Of a stretch of DNA of 64,000 bases, positions 17,342 to 27,401 are shown one piece after another; position 1 is the stretch's first letter, and every line of letters starts with the position of its first letter. The translations under genes were made by a program, and so were the position numbers. The DNA lies in assembly GCF_020149935.1 (NCBI RefSeq), contig NZ_CP083757.1:620001-684000 (forward strand). Direction: 5' to 3'. The notes beneath the pieces were generated by a model, which worked only from the letters and a program-made list of their open reading frames with translations, was not told where the DNA came from and ran no database searches. This DNA comes from Marinilongibacter aquaticus. GTDB lineage: Bacteria > Bacteroidota > Bacteroidia > Cytophagales > Spirosomataceae.

Positions 17342-17425
17342 GCGGAACGTGTTTCCCTGTTCAACCCCGGGCGTAAGGCGATGTGTGACAGAATGGATGG
17401 GTCAGTAACAGCGAAACCGTTCCGC
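17342..17425 (+). terminator. Long inverted repeat with T-run between two transfer genes
   Basis: GCGGAACG plus GTTTC (17342-17355) pairs with GAAAC plus CGTTCCGC (17413-17425), a 13-pair stem with one bulge around a 57-base loop, followed by TTTTT. It lies directly after the 159-residue gene and 48 bases before the DUF4134 gene. It may be a terminator, or an attenuator in the leader of the transfer operon. Confidence 0.55.
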
Positions 17426-17473
17426 TTTTTATTTCTAAAAAACTTTTGATTTTAAACTTTAATAATGTGAGTT

Positions 17474-17812
17474 ATGAAAATGTGCAGCAAGAAAACAACA
17501 AAGTTTAACCATAAAAAGGTTATCACCATTTGTGCCGCTATGGCATTACTGACCATTCAATACAGTGCTTATGCACAGGATGGTATTGAGGGGATCAACG
17601 AAGCCAACACCAAAGTACGCAGCTACTTTGCCGCAGGCACCAACCTGATGTATGCTGTGGGAGCGATCCTTGGCTTAATTGGGGCGGTCAAGGTGTATCA
17701 AAAATGGAACAATGGCGATCAGGACACCGGCAAAGTGGCTGCCGCCTGGTTTGGCAGTTGTATTTTTCTGGTGGTTGTGGCTACCGTGATCCAGTCGTTC
17801 TTCGGAATCTAA
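17474..17812 (+). CDS. traE: TraE-like DUF4134 membrane protein
   Basis: A 112-residue protein with a cleavable signal (cut likely after SAYAQ, near 36) and two membrane segments (about 55-75 and 90-110), the pattern of DUF4134. In Bacteroidota conjugative transposons this gene is called traE and stands first in the transfer operon; by size and layout the product is a pilin-like or VirB2/VirB3-like part of the type IV secretion channel. The gene follows the long inverted repeat and is 12 bases ahead of the next frame. Confidence 0.88.
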   Translation: MKMCSKKTTKFNHKKVITICAAMALLTIQYSAYAQDGIEGINEANTKVRSYFAAGTNLMYAVGAILGLIGAVKVYQKWNNGDQDTGKVAAAWFGSCIFLVVVATVIQSFFGI

Positions 17813-17824
17813 AATCCCTGAAGC

Positions 17825-18253
17825 ATGCAGACACTACTAAAAGAAAAGTTGTGGGCGTTTATCGTCCACAACAATCCCGAATTGATGTTCAATTTGCAGG
17901 AAGACTATTCGGTGACCAACTATCTGGATTCAAAAGTAAAGGATATTATGCCTTTGGCGGAACAATTACTTTCTGAAAACCGACCCGGATATGTTGTGGA
18001 AGAATTATGTCTGGAGCAGATGACTGAAGAGCTTAAACCTTCCCGTTACCACTACCTCCTTTCAATACTTGAGGAAGAATTTACTGACGACTATGAGCGG
18101 TTACGGGAAAGCGGGACGCTCACCTATGAAGTCGTCAACCTGATTGCTTACTGCAAGGACATTTTTGATGGATACGGATTTAATACAGCAAATGAAAATG
18201 ACAGGGAGCTACGATATACCGCCATCGGACAGGTACACGAGTATCTGAGTTAA
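17825..18253 (+). CDS. ICE-conserved hypothetical protein
   Basis: A 142-residue acidic, mostly helical protein without signal peptide or membrane segment and without a domain I recognise. It begins 12 bases after traE and ends before a terminator-like hairpin, so it belongs to the transfer operon by position. It interrupts the usual traE-traF adjacency together with the large methylase-helicase gene. Confidence 0.62.
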   Translation: MQTLLKEKLWAFIVHNNPELMFNLQEDYSVTNYLDSKVKDIMPLAEQLLSENRPGYVVEELCLEQMTEELKPSRYHYLLSILEEEFTDDYERLRESGTLTYEVVNLIAYCKDIFDGYGFNTANENDRELRYTAIGQVHEYLS

Positions 18254-18267
18254 CTACCAATACGAAA

Positions 18268-18298
18268 AAGCCCGTCATCAAGTGAAGGTGACGGCTTT
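18268..18298 (+). terminator. Hairpin before the methylase-helicase gene
   Basis: AGCC(C)GTCA (18269-18277) pairs with TGACGGCT (18289-18296) with one bulged C, followed only by TTTAC. It lies 15 bases after a stop codon. The weak T-run suggests partial termination or an RNA-processing site within the operon. Confidence 0.45.
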
Positions 18299-18338
18299 AC
18301 AGCCATAAAGGAATTGTGAGAATGAAAAATGTGTGGAT

Positions 18339-21300
18339 ATGGCTTACAATATTTCAGAAAAACTACAGGACAATATCAAGGCGATCCGAATCGCCCTGAG
18401 CCATCAAGACGGAAAGGAACTAAGTCCGGATGAAGTCTCCAACCTGAAAAAATTCTCAGGTTTTGGAGGCATTAAGGCTATCCTATACCCTTATGGTACT
18501 CGGGAAGAATGGTCAGCTAATGGGGCAACCAAAGAAGACCTGAAACACCATGCAGGGATTATGGAGCTTCATGACCTGCTAAAGGAAAATTACAGTGAAA
18601 CTCAATATCGGGAAATTATTTCTTCCTTGCGCAATAGTGTGCTGACCGCCTTTTATACCCCACAGATAGTTCCGGAAACTTTATATACTGTCCTAAAAAA
18701 TCAAAACCTGCAACCCAAACGATTATACGAACCTTCATCAGGTTCCGGCATTTTTATCAGTGAAGCTGTAAAGGCTTTTCCTGAGTTGGAACAGATCACC
18801 GCCGTAGAGAAAGATACCCTTTCCGGATTGGTACTCTCTGCTATCAACGGTACACTGCCTGTTCCGGCAGAGACCCATATTACCGGTTTTGAAGAAGCTC
18901 CTAGTACGGATAATTCCAGCTATGACCTTATCGTCAGCAATATTCCGTTCGGTAATTTTTCGGTATATGATGAGGCGTATCCTGATAAAGAACTCTCCGG
19001 AAAAATACATAATTACTTTTTTGCTAAAGGACTGGACAAACTGGCTGATGGCGGTCTTATGGCTTATATTACCACGGATGCTTTCCTAAATAGCCCGTCC
19101 AATGAAAAAGCGAGGGAATACCTATTTGGCAAATCGGATTTTATAAGCCTGTCCGTTATGCCCGACAACCTGATGAAGGATACCGGCAATACCGAAGCTC
19201 CCAATCACCTGCTGATTGTTCAAAAGAATGCAACAAAAGATACCCTATCCGAAGAAGAAGTGCTACTAATTACTACCGTACCATTAGAGAATGAATACGG
19301 AACCTACCCTAGCAATAGCTATATTCAACAGCATCGGGACATCATTACGGGCAATATCCTCAAACCGGGTAAAAATCAATACGGACAGGCACACGAAACC
19401 GTATGGCAGCAAGGCGACCTCAATGCCATTCGTAAAAAACTTGGACAGACGATTACCGAAGGTTTTACTACCCGTTTAAATCGGGAGCGTTATTTCCAAA
19501 GTCAATCCCTACCAAAAGAAAAACAGGAATTTATTGGCAGGAAGCTCACCTATCTTCCGATGCCTGAGAATAAACCAGAAACCGTTTCTGTGCAGTTAGG
19601 GCTTTTTGATACGGCACCGGCAGAACAAATCAACCGTGCCATAGCCTATATCAACCCTTTGGATGCAACCGTCGTTCGAAAAGAAAGTGCACGGATGATC
19701 AGTACCATTCGTACTACTGATAACCCTATACACGAGAGTATTGTACTCTTGGCAGCCAAACAACAAAAATCCAATCGCTACCTGTATAAACTGTATTCCA
19801 ACGTCAAGGAGATTGATCATTTCTCCGCCAATTGGATGGATGCTCGCTTATTGGGGCATGAACTGCAAAACCTGTCCGGGGAGTTACAAGGATTCGGCCA
19901 TGCATTTACCTATGAGGGAGACCAAACCTTAGAAGGGATATTTCAATTAAACGGTCGGGCAGCACGTCCCTTTACTGATATACAACCCTTTCATAAAGAA
20001 GGTACGCTAACCGTTTATCAGGGACAAGTGGGTACACTTTCCGAAATCGATGGTGATTTTAAAAATGCGGTGTTCCAACCCCTGGGGATGCAAACCGACA
20101 AACGTTTCTATGAAAACTATACCAACCTTCGGGATCAGTACCTGGAAATCTCCGAAAAAGAAAACACAGGAACTTCGGTTCCCCAAACCGAACGGGATGA
20201 GTTGAACCAGCGTTATGACCAGTTTATTTCCCAATACGGGCAGTTAAATAGCCAAGGTAACCGTAGACGCATATTGGAAGATACCGCTTTCGGTTTGACC
20301 ATGTTATCCTCTTTGGAACGCAGGGAAGGTGAACGCTTTGTCAAGTCCGATATGCTGACCGCTACTGCTCATGAATCCACAAAACGTTTTGTCACCGATG
20401 ACCCGATTGAAGCCTTGGCACACAGCCTGAATGATACCGGAAAGGTAGATATTGGTTTTATCAGCGCAGCCATGGGACTGGAGGAACCGGAAACCATTGC
20501 TCGTTTGGGCGAACATATCTATCTGAACCCTGTAAGCAAAGACTGGGAAACCGCAGATCAGTTCCTGAGTGGAAATGTGGTTGAAAAATTACGACAGGCA
20601 AAACAACAAGTAGGTGCTGAAAATGATATCCCACAAGCACAGCGAAGCCTAAACGCTTTGGAAAAAGTTCAACCCGAACGCATCCCTTTTGAGCTATTGG
20701 ATTTTAACCTGGGCGAACGCTGGATTCCCGTGAGCTATTACGAACGTTTTGCTGCGGAACTTTTTGAACAACATACGGATATCAACTATTTCCCTTCCCT
20801 GGATGCCTTTAAGGTAACCACCGGGATGAATACCAAAGTAGCCCGGGAATTTGCGGTTACCCCGAAAAGCGGACGGACCACCTACGGTTATACCTTACTG
20901 GAACATGCCCTGGAAAATACAACCCCGTTCTTTACCTATGAAGTATCCGTTGGGGATGGCAAAAGCATACGGGTTCCCGATAATGAAGCCATTCAACTGG
21001 CACACCAAAAGATCGACCAGATACGCAACGGTTTTATAGACTGGTTAAAGGAACTGCCGGATACCGATAAAAAGCATATCGAAAACCTGTATAACGATAC
21101 TTTCAATTGTTATGTGCTCCGTGAATTTGATGGTAGTCACCTGAACTTTCCAGGACTGGACAAAAAGGCTTTGGGCATTGAAGATTTGTACAGCAGTCAG
21201 AAAAATGCTGCCTGGCGCATCATCCAAAACAGGGGCGCACTTATCGATCACGAAGTGGGATTGGGCAAAACGCTCACCATGATCGTTTCCGCTCAGGAAA

Positions 21301-23861
21301 TGAAACGGCTCGGTATTGTACAAAAACCGATGATCCTTGCCCTGAAAGCCAATGTTAATCAAATTGCGGAAACCTATCGCAAAGCCTATCCCCATGCCCG
21401 TATATTGTCCCCGGGACAAAATGATTTTACCCCGGCAAAAAGACTGCGCTTATTCCATGAAATCAAAAACAACAACTGGGACTGTATTATCCTGACCCAT
21501 GACCAGTTCGGTAAAATACCGCAGTCTCCGGAAATGCAGCAACATATCTTCCAGACGGAACTGGATCATATCGAGCGTGACCTGAATACCGTCAGGGAGT
21601 TGGGCGGGGCAATTTCCAAAAAGATGCTCAAAGGGCTGGAAATCCGCAAGAACAACCTGGAAGGAAAATTAAAAACGATACTCAAGGATATTGAAGAAAA
21701 GAAAGATACCGGCATCAACTTTAAGGAAATGGGCGTTGACCATTTGTTTGTGGACGAATCCCATAAGTTCAAAAACCTGACCTTCACTACCCGTCATAAC
21801 CGGGTGGCCGGACTGGGGAATATGGCAGGCAGCCAAAAGGCGCTTAACATGCTTTTTGCCGTGCGCACCTTGCAGGAGCGTTTCAATTCCGATCTATGTG
21901 TGACCTTCTTATCAGGTACACCCATTTCCAACAGCCTGACGGAAATGTACCTTCTTTTTAAATACCTGCGACCTAAAGAAATGGAACGTCAGCGTATTGA
22001 GAATTTTGACGGCTGGGCAGCAGTGTTTGCCCGTAAAACCACCGACTTTGAGTTTAGTGTGACCAATGAGATCATTGCCAAAGAACGCTTCCGTCATTTT
22101 ATCAAAGTCCCTGAACTGGCTTTGTTCTATAACGAGATTACCGATTACAAAACCGCCAAACACATCAACCTAGATAAACCGGAACTGAGTGAAACCCTGG
22201 TCAATATTCCGCCTACACCGCAGCAATCGGCCTTTATTAAAAACCTAATGCAATTCGCCAAGACCGGGAATGGAGAACTGATTGGGCGTGGCAGGCTTAC
22301 CCCCGAAGAAGATAAAGGGCGTATGCTTATAGCAACCAACTACGCCAAGAAAATGGCAGCCGATATGCGATTGGTAGATGACTGGAAATACGGAGACCAT
22401 CCGGATAACAAGGTGAACACCGCAGCAAGAAAGATCGCTGAAATTTATCACCACACCCAACTCCATAAAGGGACGCAGATTGTCTTTTCAGATATCGGTA
22501 CCCCAAAACCGGATCGGTTTAATATCTATGATACCCTGAAGGAAAAACTGGTTAGGGATTTCCATATCCCTGCCACGGAAGTCACTTTTATTCACGACTG
22601 GACGGATCGCAAGAAACCGGAGCTGTTCCGTAAGATGAACCGGGGTGAAATCCGCATCCTCCTTGGAAGTACGGAAAAAGCAGGAACCGGTTTAAATGTA
22701 CAGGAGCGTGTGGTAGCGATGCATCACCTGGATATTCCCTGGAAGCCTTCGGAACTGGAACAACGCAACGGCCGTGGGGCTAGACAGGGTAACCGTATCG
22801 CCAAAGAACATTACGGCAATCAGGTACAGAATTTTGTCTATGCCGTGGAGCAATCGCTGGACAACTACAAATTCAACCTACTTAAAAACAAGCAGACCTT
22901 CATTTCCCAAATGAAGAACAGCGAACTGAATGTCCGTACCATTGATGAAGGGGCTGTAGATGAAAAAAGCGGTATGAACTTCTCCGAATACATTGCCATC
23001 CTTTCAGGGGACACTTCCCTTCTGGAAAAAAGCAAACTGGAAAAAAAAGTGGCGGTGATGGAAAGCCTGAAGCATTCCCATTTCCGTGAACTCACCCGTC
23101 ATAAATACCAGTTGGAAAAACTGCAAAACGATCATGCTTCCACGGAAAAAACACTTGGAAAACTCTCTGCCGATGCAGCCGTGTATAAAGACCGTCTCCA
23201 AATGACCAAGGAAGGTACTAAAGCCAATCCCATTCAATTGGACGGAATAGCAGGTCGGGACAGTGAAGCTATTGGTAAACATATTATCCGGTTGTATCAA
23301 AACTGGAAGCCACAATCTGGGCAGCACGAAGAAAAAATTGGTAACCTGTACGGTTTTCAGTTGCACATCCGCAGACAACAGGAAGCCTACGAAGAAAACG
23401 GATTGTTTGAATACCGGTATTCCAATAGCTTCTATGCGCAAAGAGAAAGTGAGGGGATCAAATATACCTACAATAACGGGTTACCCAATACGGATAATCC
23501 GAAACTGGCAGCACGGCATTTTTTAAATGCCATTGACCGGGTGGAGCATCTTAAAGAACGGTATGAACGTAACCTTTCCAATCTAAAAACAGAGCTTCCC
23601 AAGATTGAGAAACTCACCACCAAACCTTTTACCAAGGAGAGCGAACTGCGGGAACTGAAAACGGAACTCGCTAACCTGGAACGGCAGATCGCTATTAAAA
23701 TTCAGGAAAACCAGTTAAAGCAACACCAACCCAATGAACCGGATGAAGAACAAACCCCGGTTATAAACCTCAGGGAACATCAAACCAACGGGCATGCCGT
23801 GAAAGAAACCGTGGTAGCTGCTTCGGCATCGGAGCGTCCCCGTAGCAGGATGCGATTGTAA
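18339..23861 (+). CDS. Giant N6-adenine methylase-like / SNF2-type helicase fusion
   Basis: An 1840-residue protein. The N-terminal third has a methylase-like fold: motif I YEPSSGSGIF (about 130) and motif IV NIPFGN (about 201) in place of NPPY/F. The centre is a superfamily 2 helicase: GLGKT Walker A (about 972), DESH Walker B (about 1138), and the C-terminal helicase motifs GTGLNVQ (about 1450) and QRNGRGARQGN (about 1478). The last 300 residues are coiled-coil-rich. Related giant proteins are widespread in conjugative elements and phages and are thought to protect or process incoming DNA. The ATG at 18339 is preferred to a GTG two codons earlier. It splits traE from traF. Confidence 0.88.
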   Translation: MAYNISEKLQDNIKAIRIALSHQDGKELSPDEVSNLKKFSGFGGIKAILYPYGTREEWSANGATKEDLKHHAGIMELHDLLKENYSETQYREIISSLRNSVLTAFYTPQIVPETLYTVLKNQNLQPKRLYEPSSGSGIFISEAVKAFPELEQITAVEKDTLSGLVLSAINGTLPVPAETHITGFEEAPSTDNSSYDLIVSNIPFGNFSVYDEAYPDKELSGKIHNYFFAKGLDKLADGGLMAYITTDAFLNSPSNEKAREYLFGKSDFISLSVMPDNLMKDTGNTEAPNHLLIVQKNATKDTLSEEEVLLITTVPLENEYGTYPSNSYIQQHRDIITGNILKPGKNQYGQAHETVWQQGDLNAIRKKLGQTITEGFTTRLNRERYFQSQSLPKEKQEFIGRKLTYLPMPENKPETVSVQLGLFDTAPAEQINRAIAYINPLDATVVRKESARMISTIRTTDNPIHESIVLLAAKQQKSNRYLYKLYSNVKEIDHFSANWMDARLLGHELQNLSGELQGFGHAFTYEGDQTLEGIFQLNGRAARPFTDIQPFHKEGTLTVYQGQVGTLSEIDGDFKNAVFQPLGMQTDKRFYENYTNLRDQYLEISEKENTGTSVPQTERDELNQRYDQFISQYGQLNSQGNRRRILEDTAFGLTMLSSLERREGERFVKSDMLTATAHESTKRFVTDDPIEALAHSLNDTGKVDIGFISAAMGLEEPETIARLGEHIYLNPVSKDWETADQFLSGNVVEKLRQAKQQVGAENDIPQAQRSLNALEKVQPERIPFELLDFNLGERWIPVSYYERFAAELFEQHTDINYFPSLDAFKVTTGMNTKVAREFAVTPKSGRTTYGYTLLEHALENTTPFFTYEVSVGDGKSIRVPDNEAIQLAHQKIDQIRNGFIDWLKELPDTDKKHIENLYNDTFNCYVLREFDGSHLNFPGLDKKALGIEDLYSSQKNAAWRIIQNRGALIDHEVGLGKTLTMIVSAQEMKRLGIVQKPMILALKANVNQIAETYRKAYPHARILSPGQNDFTPAKRLRLFHEIKNNNWDCIILTHDQFGKIPQSPEMQQHIFQTELDHIERDLNTVRELGGAISKKMLKGLEIRKNNLEGKLKTILKDIEEKKDTGINFKEMGVDHLFVDESHKFKNLTFTTRHNRVAGLGNMAGSQKALNMLFAVRTLQERFNSDLCVTFLSGTPISNSLTEMYLLFKYLRPKEMERQRIENFDGWAAVFARKTTDFEFSVTNEIIAKERFRHFIKVPELALFYNEITDYKTAKHINLDKPELSETLVNIPPTPQQSAFIKNLMQFAKTGNGELIGRGRLTPEEDKGRMLIATNYAKKMAADMRLVDDWKYGDHPDNKVNTAARKIAEIYHHTQLHKGTQIVFSDIGTPKPDRFNIYDTLKEKLVRDFHIPATEVTFIHDWTDRKKPELFRKMNRGEIRILLGSTEKAGTGLNVQERVVAMHHLDIPWKPSELEQRNGRGARQGNRIAKEHYGNQVQNFVYAVEQSLDNYKFNLLKNKQTFISQMKNSELNVRTIDEGAVDEKSGMNFSEYIAILSGDTSLLEKSKLEKKVAVMESLKHSHFRELTRHKYQLEKLQNDHASTEKTLGKLSADAAVYKDRLQMTKEGTKANPIQLDGIAGRDSEAIGKHIIRLYQNWKPQSGQHEEKIGNLYGFQLHIRRQQEAYEENGLFEYRYSNSFYAQRESEGIKYTYNNGLPNTDNPKLAARHFLNAIDRVEHLKERYERNLSNLKTELPKIEKLTTKPFTKESELRELKTELANLERQIAIKIQENQLKQHQPNEPDEEQTPVINLREHQTNGHAVKETVVAASASERPRSRMRL

Positions 23862-23878
23862 CATTAAAAAAGAAACGT

Positions 23879-24193
23879 ATGGCAAATAGTGTATATCAGG
23901 TCAATAAAGGAATTAACCGCAGTATTGAATTTAAGGGATTAAAAGCCCAATACATTTGGTATTTAGGGGGAGGTGTGGTGGGATTGCTCATCGTATTTGC
24001 CATCATGTATATCATCGGGCTTCCCACATTGGTATGTATCGGTATCATTCTCGGCTCAGGCACCTTGCTGGTGATGAAGATCTACCGCATGAGCCATCAA
24101 TACGGGGAACACGGACTTATGAAAACCCTGGCACGAAAACAGGTTCCCAAAGCAATCCGTTCCAGAAGCCGCAGGGCTTTTTTAAAACGATAA
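23879..24193 (+). CDS. traF: TraF-like DUF4133 membrane protein
   Basis: A 104-residue protein with two membrane segments (about 28-46 and 50-68) and a basic C-terminal tail, the DUF4133 layout. In Bacteroidota conjugative transposons it lies directly before the TraG ATPase, as here, and is taken to be the VirB3-like inner-membrane partner of that ATPase. The start lies 17 bases after the giant helicase gene. Confidence 0.88.
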   Translation: MANSVYQVNKGINRSIEFKGLKAQYIWYLGGGVVGLLIVFAIMYIIGLPTLVCIGIILGSGTLLVMKIYRMSHQYGEHGLMKTLARKQVPKAIRSRSRRAFLKR

Positions 24194-24228
24194 AAAAATT
24201 AAGTAACAACTCGGTAAATACTATAAGA

Positions 24229-26697
24229 ATGGAAAAAATGTTGGAGGATCTATTACCGATTATGGATGTGGAACACGACTGCATCCTGAGCAAACAAGGC
24301 GATGTCACCGTCGTGTTTAAAGCAGACCTGCCGGAGATCTTTACCCTTTCCGATCAGGAATATGAAGCTTTTCATCAGGCCTGGGTAAAAGCCATTAAGG
24401 TATTGCCCAAATTCAGTGTACTGCATAAGCAGGATTGGTTTCTGCAAACCGGGCATCAACCTGATTTTACCAAAGCAGATACCAGTTTTTTAAGCCGGGC
24501 AAGTGAGCGCTTTTTTAATGAACGCCCCTTTCTGGATCATAGCTGTTATATCCTGCTGACCAAAAAACCGGATAACCGCAAAACCGCAACTTCTGCCTAT
24601 TCCAGCCTGTTGCGCAGAAGCATCGTTCCGGAAGAAACGCTGAAACCCTCCTTGTTACAGGATTTTTTGGACTGTACCGGTCAGTTCAAGCGTATCATGG
24701 AAGATAGCGGCTTTGTGAAACTGACCCGGTTACGGGAAAAGGAACTTTGGAGTGGCAAACGGACAATGGGTATCATTGAAAAGTACTGCTACCTGTCCGA
24801 GCGCAATGACCAGTATCTATTGGGAGACTTCAATTTCCAGGAAGGTTTACAGGTAGGTTCCAAGCATTGCCAGCTTTACACCCTGGGGGATGCTGCCGAC
24901 CTGCCGGCACTTTGTGGAAGTCGCATCAATTACGACAAGTATAGTACAGACAAAACCAAATTCAGTATCGGCTTTGCCTCTACGCTGGGTCAATTACTGC
25001 CCTGTAATCACATTTACAATCAGTACCTGTTTATCGAGGATGCCCAGAAGACGATCACTAAGCTGGAATCCAAAAGGCTACGATTGCAATCCTTGTCTGC
25101 TTACAGCCGGGAAAACATGATTGCAAGAGATGCTACCAATGATTTTTTAAATGAAGCCATCAGTCAGCAACGCCTCCCGGTAAAAGCCCATTTTAATGTA
25201 CTGGTATGGACGGAAGATAAGGAAGAACTCAAAGACCTGAAAAACAAAGTCTCCTCCGCATTGGCACAAATGGATGCGGTAGCCAAACAGGAAACCATCG
25301 GTGCCCCTCAGATTTTCTGGGCAGGTATTCCGGGCAATGCCGCTGATTTTCCCATGAACGATACCTTCGACACCTTTGCCGAACAGGCTACATGCTTCCT
25401 GAATCTGGAAACGGGTTACCGTACTTCCTTAAGTCCTGTAGGGATTCGTCTGGGAGATCGCATGACGGGCAAACCCGTGCATGTGGACATTAGCGATGAA
25501 CCTATGAAAATGGGGATTTGCACCAACCGGAACAAGTTTATACTAGGCCCCTCCGGGAGTGGAAAATCCTTTTTTACCAATCACATGGTACGCAGCTATT
25601 ACGAGCAGAAAACGCATATCGTACTGGTGGATGTAGGACATAGCTATAAGGGCTTGTGTGATATGGTCAACGGCTACTATTTCACCTATAGTGAAGAAAA
25701 CCCGATCCGTTTCAACCCTTTCTTTATTGGTGAGGGTGACCACCTGGACACGGAAAAGAAAGAAAGTATCAAAACACTGCTGCTCGCTCTTTGGAAAAAG
25801 GATGATGAAGCCTTCAAACGCAGCGAGTATGTAGCGCTTTCCAATGCCATTACCGGATACTACCAGCACCTTGAGAAGAATCCATCGGTGTTTCCTTGTT
25901 TCAATAGTTTTTATGAATTCCTGAGGGATGAGTATGTAACGGTACTTCAACAGGATCGGGTAAAAGACCGGGATTTTGATATGGATAATTTCCTGTATGT
26001 ACTCCGCCCGTATTACCAGGGCGGAGAATTCGATTACCTGCTCAATGCTACGGAAAACCTGAACCTTTTACAGGAAAGATTTATCGTTTTTGAGCTGGAC
26101 AATATCAAAGATCATCCCATCCTCTTCCCGGTAGTGACCATCATTATCATGGAAGTCTTTATCAACAAGATGCGCAAAATGAAAGGCATCCGAAAGATGA
26201 TCTTAATTGAAGAAGCATGGAAAGCCCTGATGAAAGAAGGTTTTGCGGAATACATCAAATACCTCTTTAAAACAGTACGGAAATTCTTTGGGGAGGCTAT
26301 CGTGGTGACCCAGGAGGTGGAGGATATTATTTCTTCCCCGGTGGTCAAGCAGGCGATCATTAATAACAGCGATTGTAAAATACTGCTCGATCAGAGCAAG
26401 TACCAAAACAAATTTGACCAGATACAGGAACTCTTAGGGTTAACGGAAAAAGAAAAAGCCCTCGTGTTGTCGGTCAATAAAGCCAATGACCCTGCCCGAA
26501 AATACAAAGAGGTATTTATCAGCCTCGGCGGAATGCTCAGTAAAGTTTACCGCACCGAAGTGAGCGTGGAAGAATATCTGGCGTACACCACTGAACAAAC
26601 CGAAAAGGTAAAACTGATGGAATATGCGGCAAAATTTGGCGGGGACATCCGCAAAGGCATTGCCGCAATGGCGGAAGATCTAAAACTTAAAAAATGA
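24229..26697 (+). CDS. traG: TraG conjugation ATPase (VirB4-like)
   Basis: An 822-residue VirB4-type ATPase that powers assembly of the transfer channel at the inner membrane. Walker A GPSGSGKS lies near residue 440 and Walker B MILIEEAW near 656; an alpha/beta N-terminal domain precedes them. The open frame extends upstream to 23956, but that part overlaps traF and does not look like protein, so the ATG at 24229 is used. It lies 35 bases after traF and 6 bases before the next gene. Confidence 0.93.
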   Translation: MEKMLEDLLPIMDVEHDCILSKQGDVTVVFKADLPEIFTLSDQEYEAFHQAWVKAIKVLPKFSVLHKQDWFLQTGHQPDFTKADTSFLSRASERFFNERPFLDHSCYILLTKKPDNRKTATSAYSSLLRRSIVPEETLKPSLLQDFLDCTGQFKRIMEDSGFVKLTRLREKELWSGKRTMGIIEKYCYLSERNDQYLLGDFNFQEGLQVGSKHCQLYTLGDAADLPALCGSRINYDKYSTDKTKFSIGFASTLGQLLPCNHIYNQYLFIEDAQKTITKLESKRLRLQSLSAYSRENMIARDATNDFLNEAISQQRLPVKAHFNVLVWTEDKEELKDLKNKVSSALAQMDAVAKQETIGAPQIFWAGIPGNAADFPMNDTFDTFAEQATCFLNLETGYRTSLSPVGIRLGDRMTGKPVHVDISDEPMKMGICTNRNKFILGPSGSGKSFFTNHMVRSYYEQKTHIVLVDVGHSYKGLCDMVNGYYFTYSEENPIRFNPFFIGEGDHLDTEKKESIKTLLLALWKKDDEAFKRSEYVALSNAITGYYQHLEKNPSVFPCFNSFYEFLRDEYVTVLQQDRVKDRDFDMDNFLYVLRPYYQGGEFDYLLNATENLNLLQERFIVFELDNIKDHPILFPVVTIIIMEVFINKMRKMKGIRKMILIEEAWKALMKEGFAEYIKYLFKTVRKFFGEAIVVTQEVEDIISSPVVKQAIINNSDCKILLDQSKYQNKFDQIQELLGLTEKEKALVLSVNKANDPARKYKEVFISLGGMLSKVYRTEVSVEEYLAYTTEQTEKVKLMEYAAKFGGDIRKGIAAMAEDLKLKK

Positions 26698-26703
26698 TGA
26701 ACC

Positions 26704-27393
26704 ATGAAAAAATATGCAAGAATGTTACTGCTTGCCCTTTGTATCTCCTTTACGGTACTACCGGTACAACAGGCGAATGCCACCCCGATAGCCATTCTGG
26801 AAATCATCAAAGCAGGCATCAAAAAAGTAATCAAAGCAGTGGATTTAAAAATCCAGCGTTTACAGAACAAGACCATCTGGTTACAGAACGCCCAGAAGAC
26901 CTTGGAAAACACGCTTTCCAAACTCAAACTGGATGAGATTTCCGAGTGGACAGAAAAACAAAAAGAGCAATACCGGGAGTACTATGAAGAGCTGGCTAAG
27001 GTAAAGGCGATTATTTCCTATTACCAGCGCATCCGGGATATTACCCAAAAACAGGTTCGGTTGGTCAATGAATACCAACATGCCTGGCAGCTTATTCAGC
27101 AGGATGACCACTTTACCTCGGATGAGATTGAATATATGTCAGAAGTCTACTCCGGAATTCTGGAAGAGAGCCTGAACAACATCGACCAAATTACCCTAAT
27201 CGTTCAATCCTTTACTACTACGATGAGTGATGCCAAACGCTTGGAGATCATCAACAATGCCGCCGATCAGGTCGATGCCAATTATGATGACCTAATGCGC
27301 TTTAATCAGCAGAATGTATTGCTGAGCCTTTCCCGGGCAAAGACTTCCATTGAAGTACAAATCGTGAAAAAATTATATGGACTTCCTCAATAA
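26704..27393 (+). CDS. Periplasmic TraI-like (DUF4141-type) transfer protein
   Basis: A 229-residue protein with a signal peptide (cut likely after QQANA, near 24) and then long helices with coiled-coil character. By position after traG and by layout it corresponds to the TraI/DUF4141 protein of Bacteroidota conjugative transposons, possibly the VirB5-like part of the channel. It shares the style of the next two genes, with a helix-rich mature part after a signal, and may be a distant relative. Gap to the next gene is 8 bases. Confidence 0.75.
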   Translation: MKKYARMLLLALCISFTVLPVQQANATPIAILEIIKAGIKKVIKAVDLKIQRLQNKTIWLQNAQKTLENTLSKLKLDEISEWTEKQKEQYREYYEELAKVKAIISYYQRIRDITQKQVRLVNEYQHAWQLIQQDDHFTSDEIEYMSEVYSGILEESLNNIDQITLIVQSFTTTMSDAKRLEIINNAADQVDANYDDLMRFNQQNVLLSLSRAKTSIEVQIVKKLYGLPQ

Positions 27394-27401
27394 CACGAAC
27401 T

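Noticed and set aside
23956-24228. Upstream extension of traG
   Set aside because: It overlaps traF in another frame and gives a Cys/His/Arg-rich translation unlike protein; the ATG at 24229 matches the family start.
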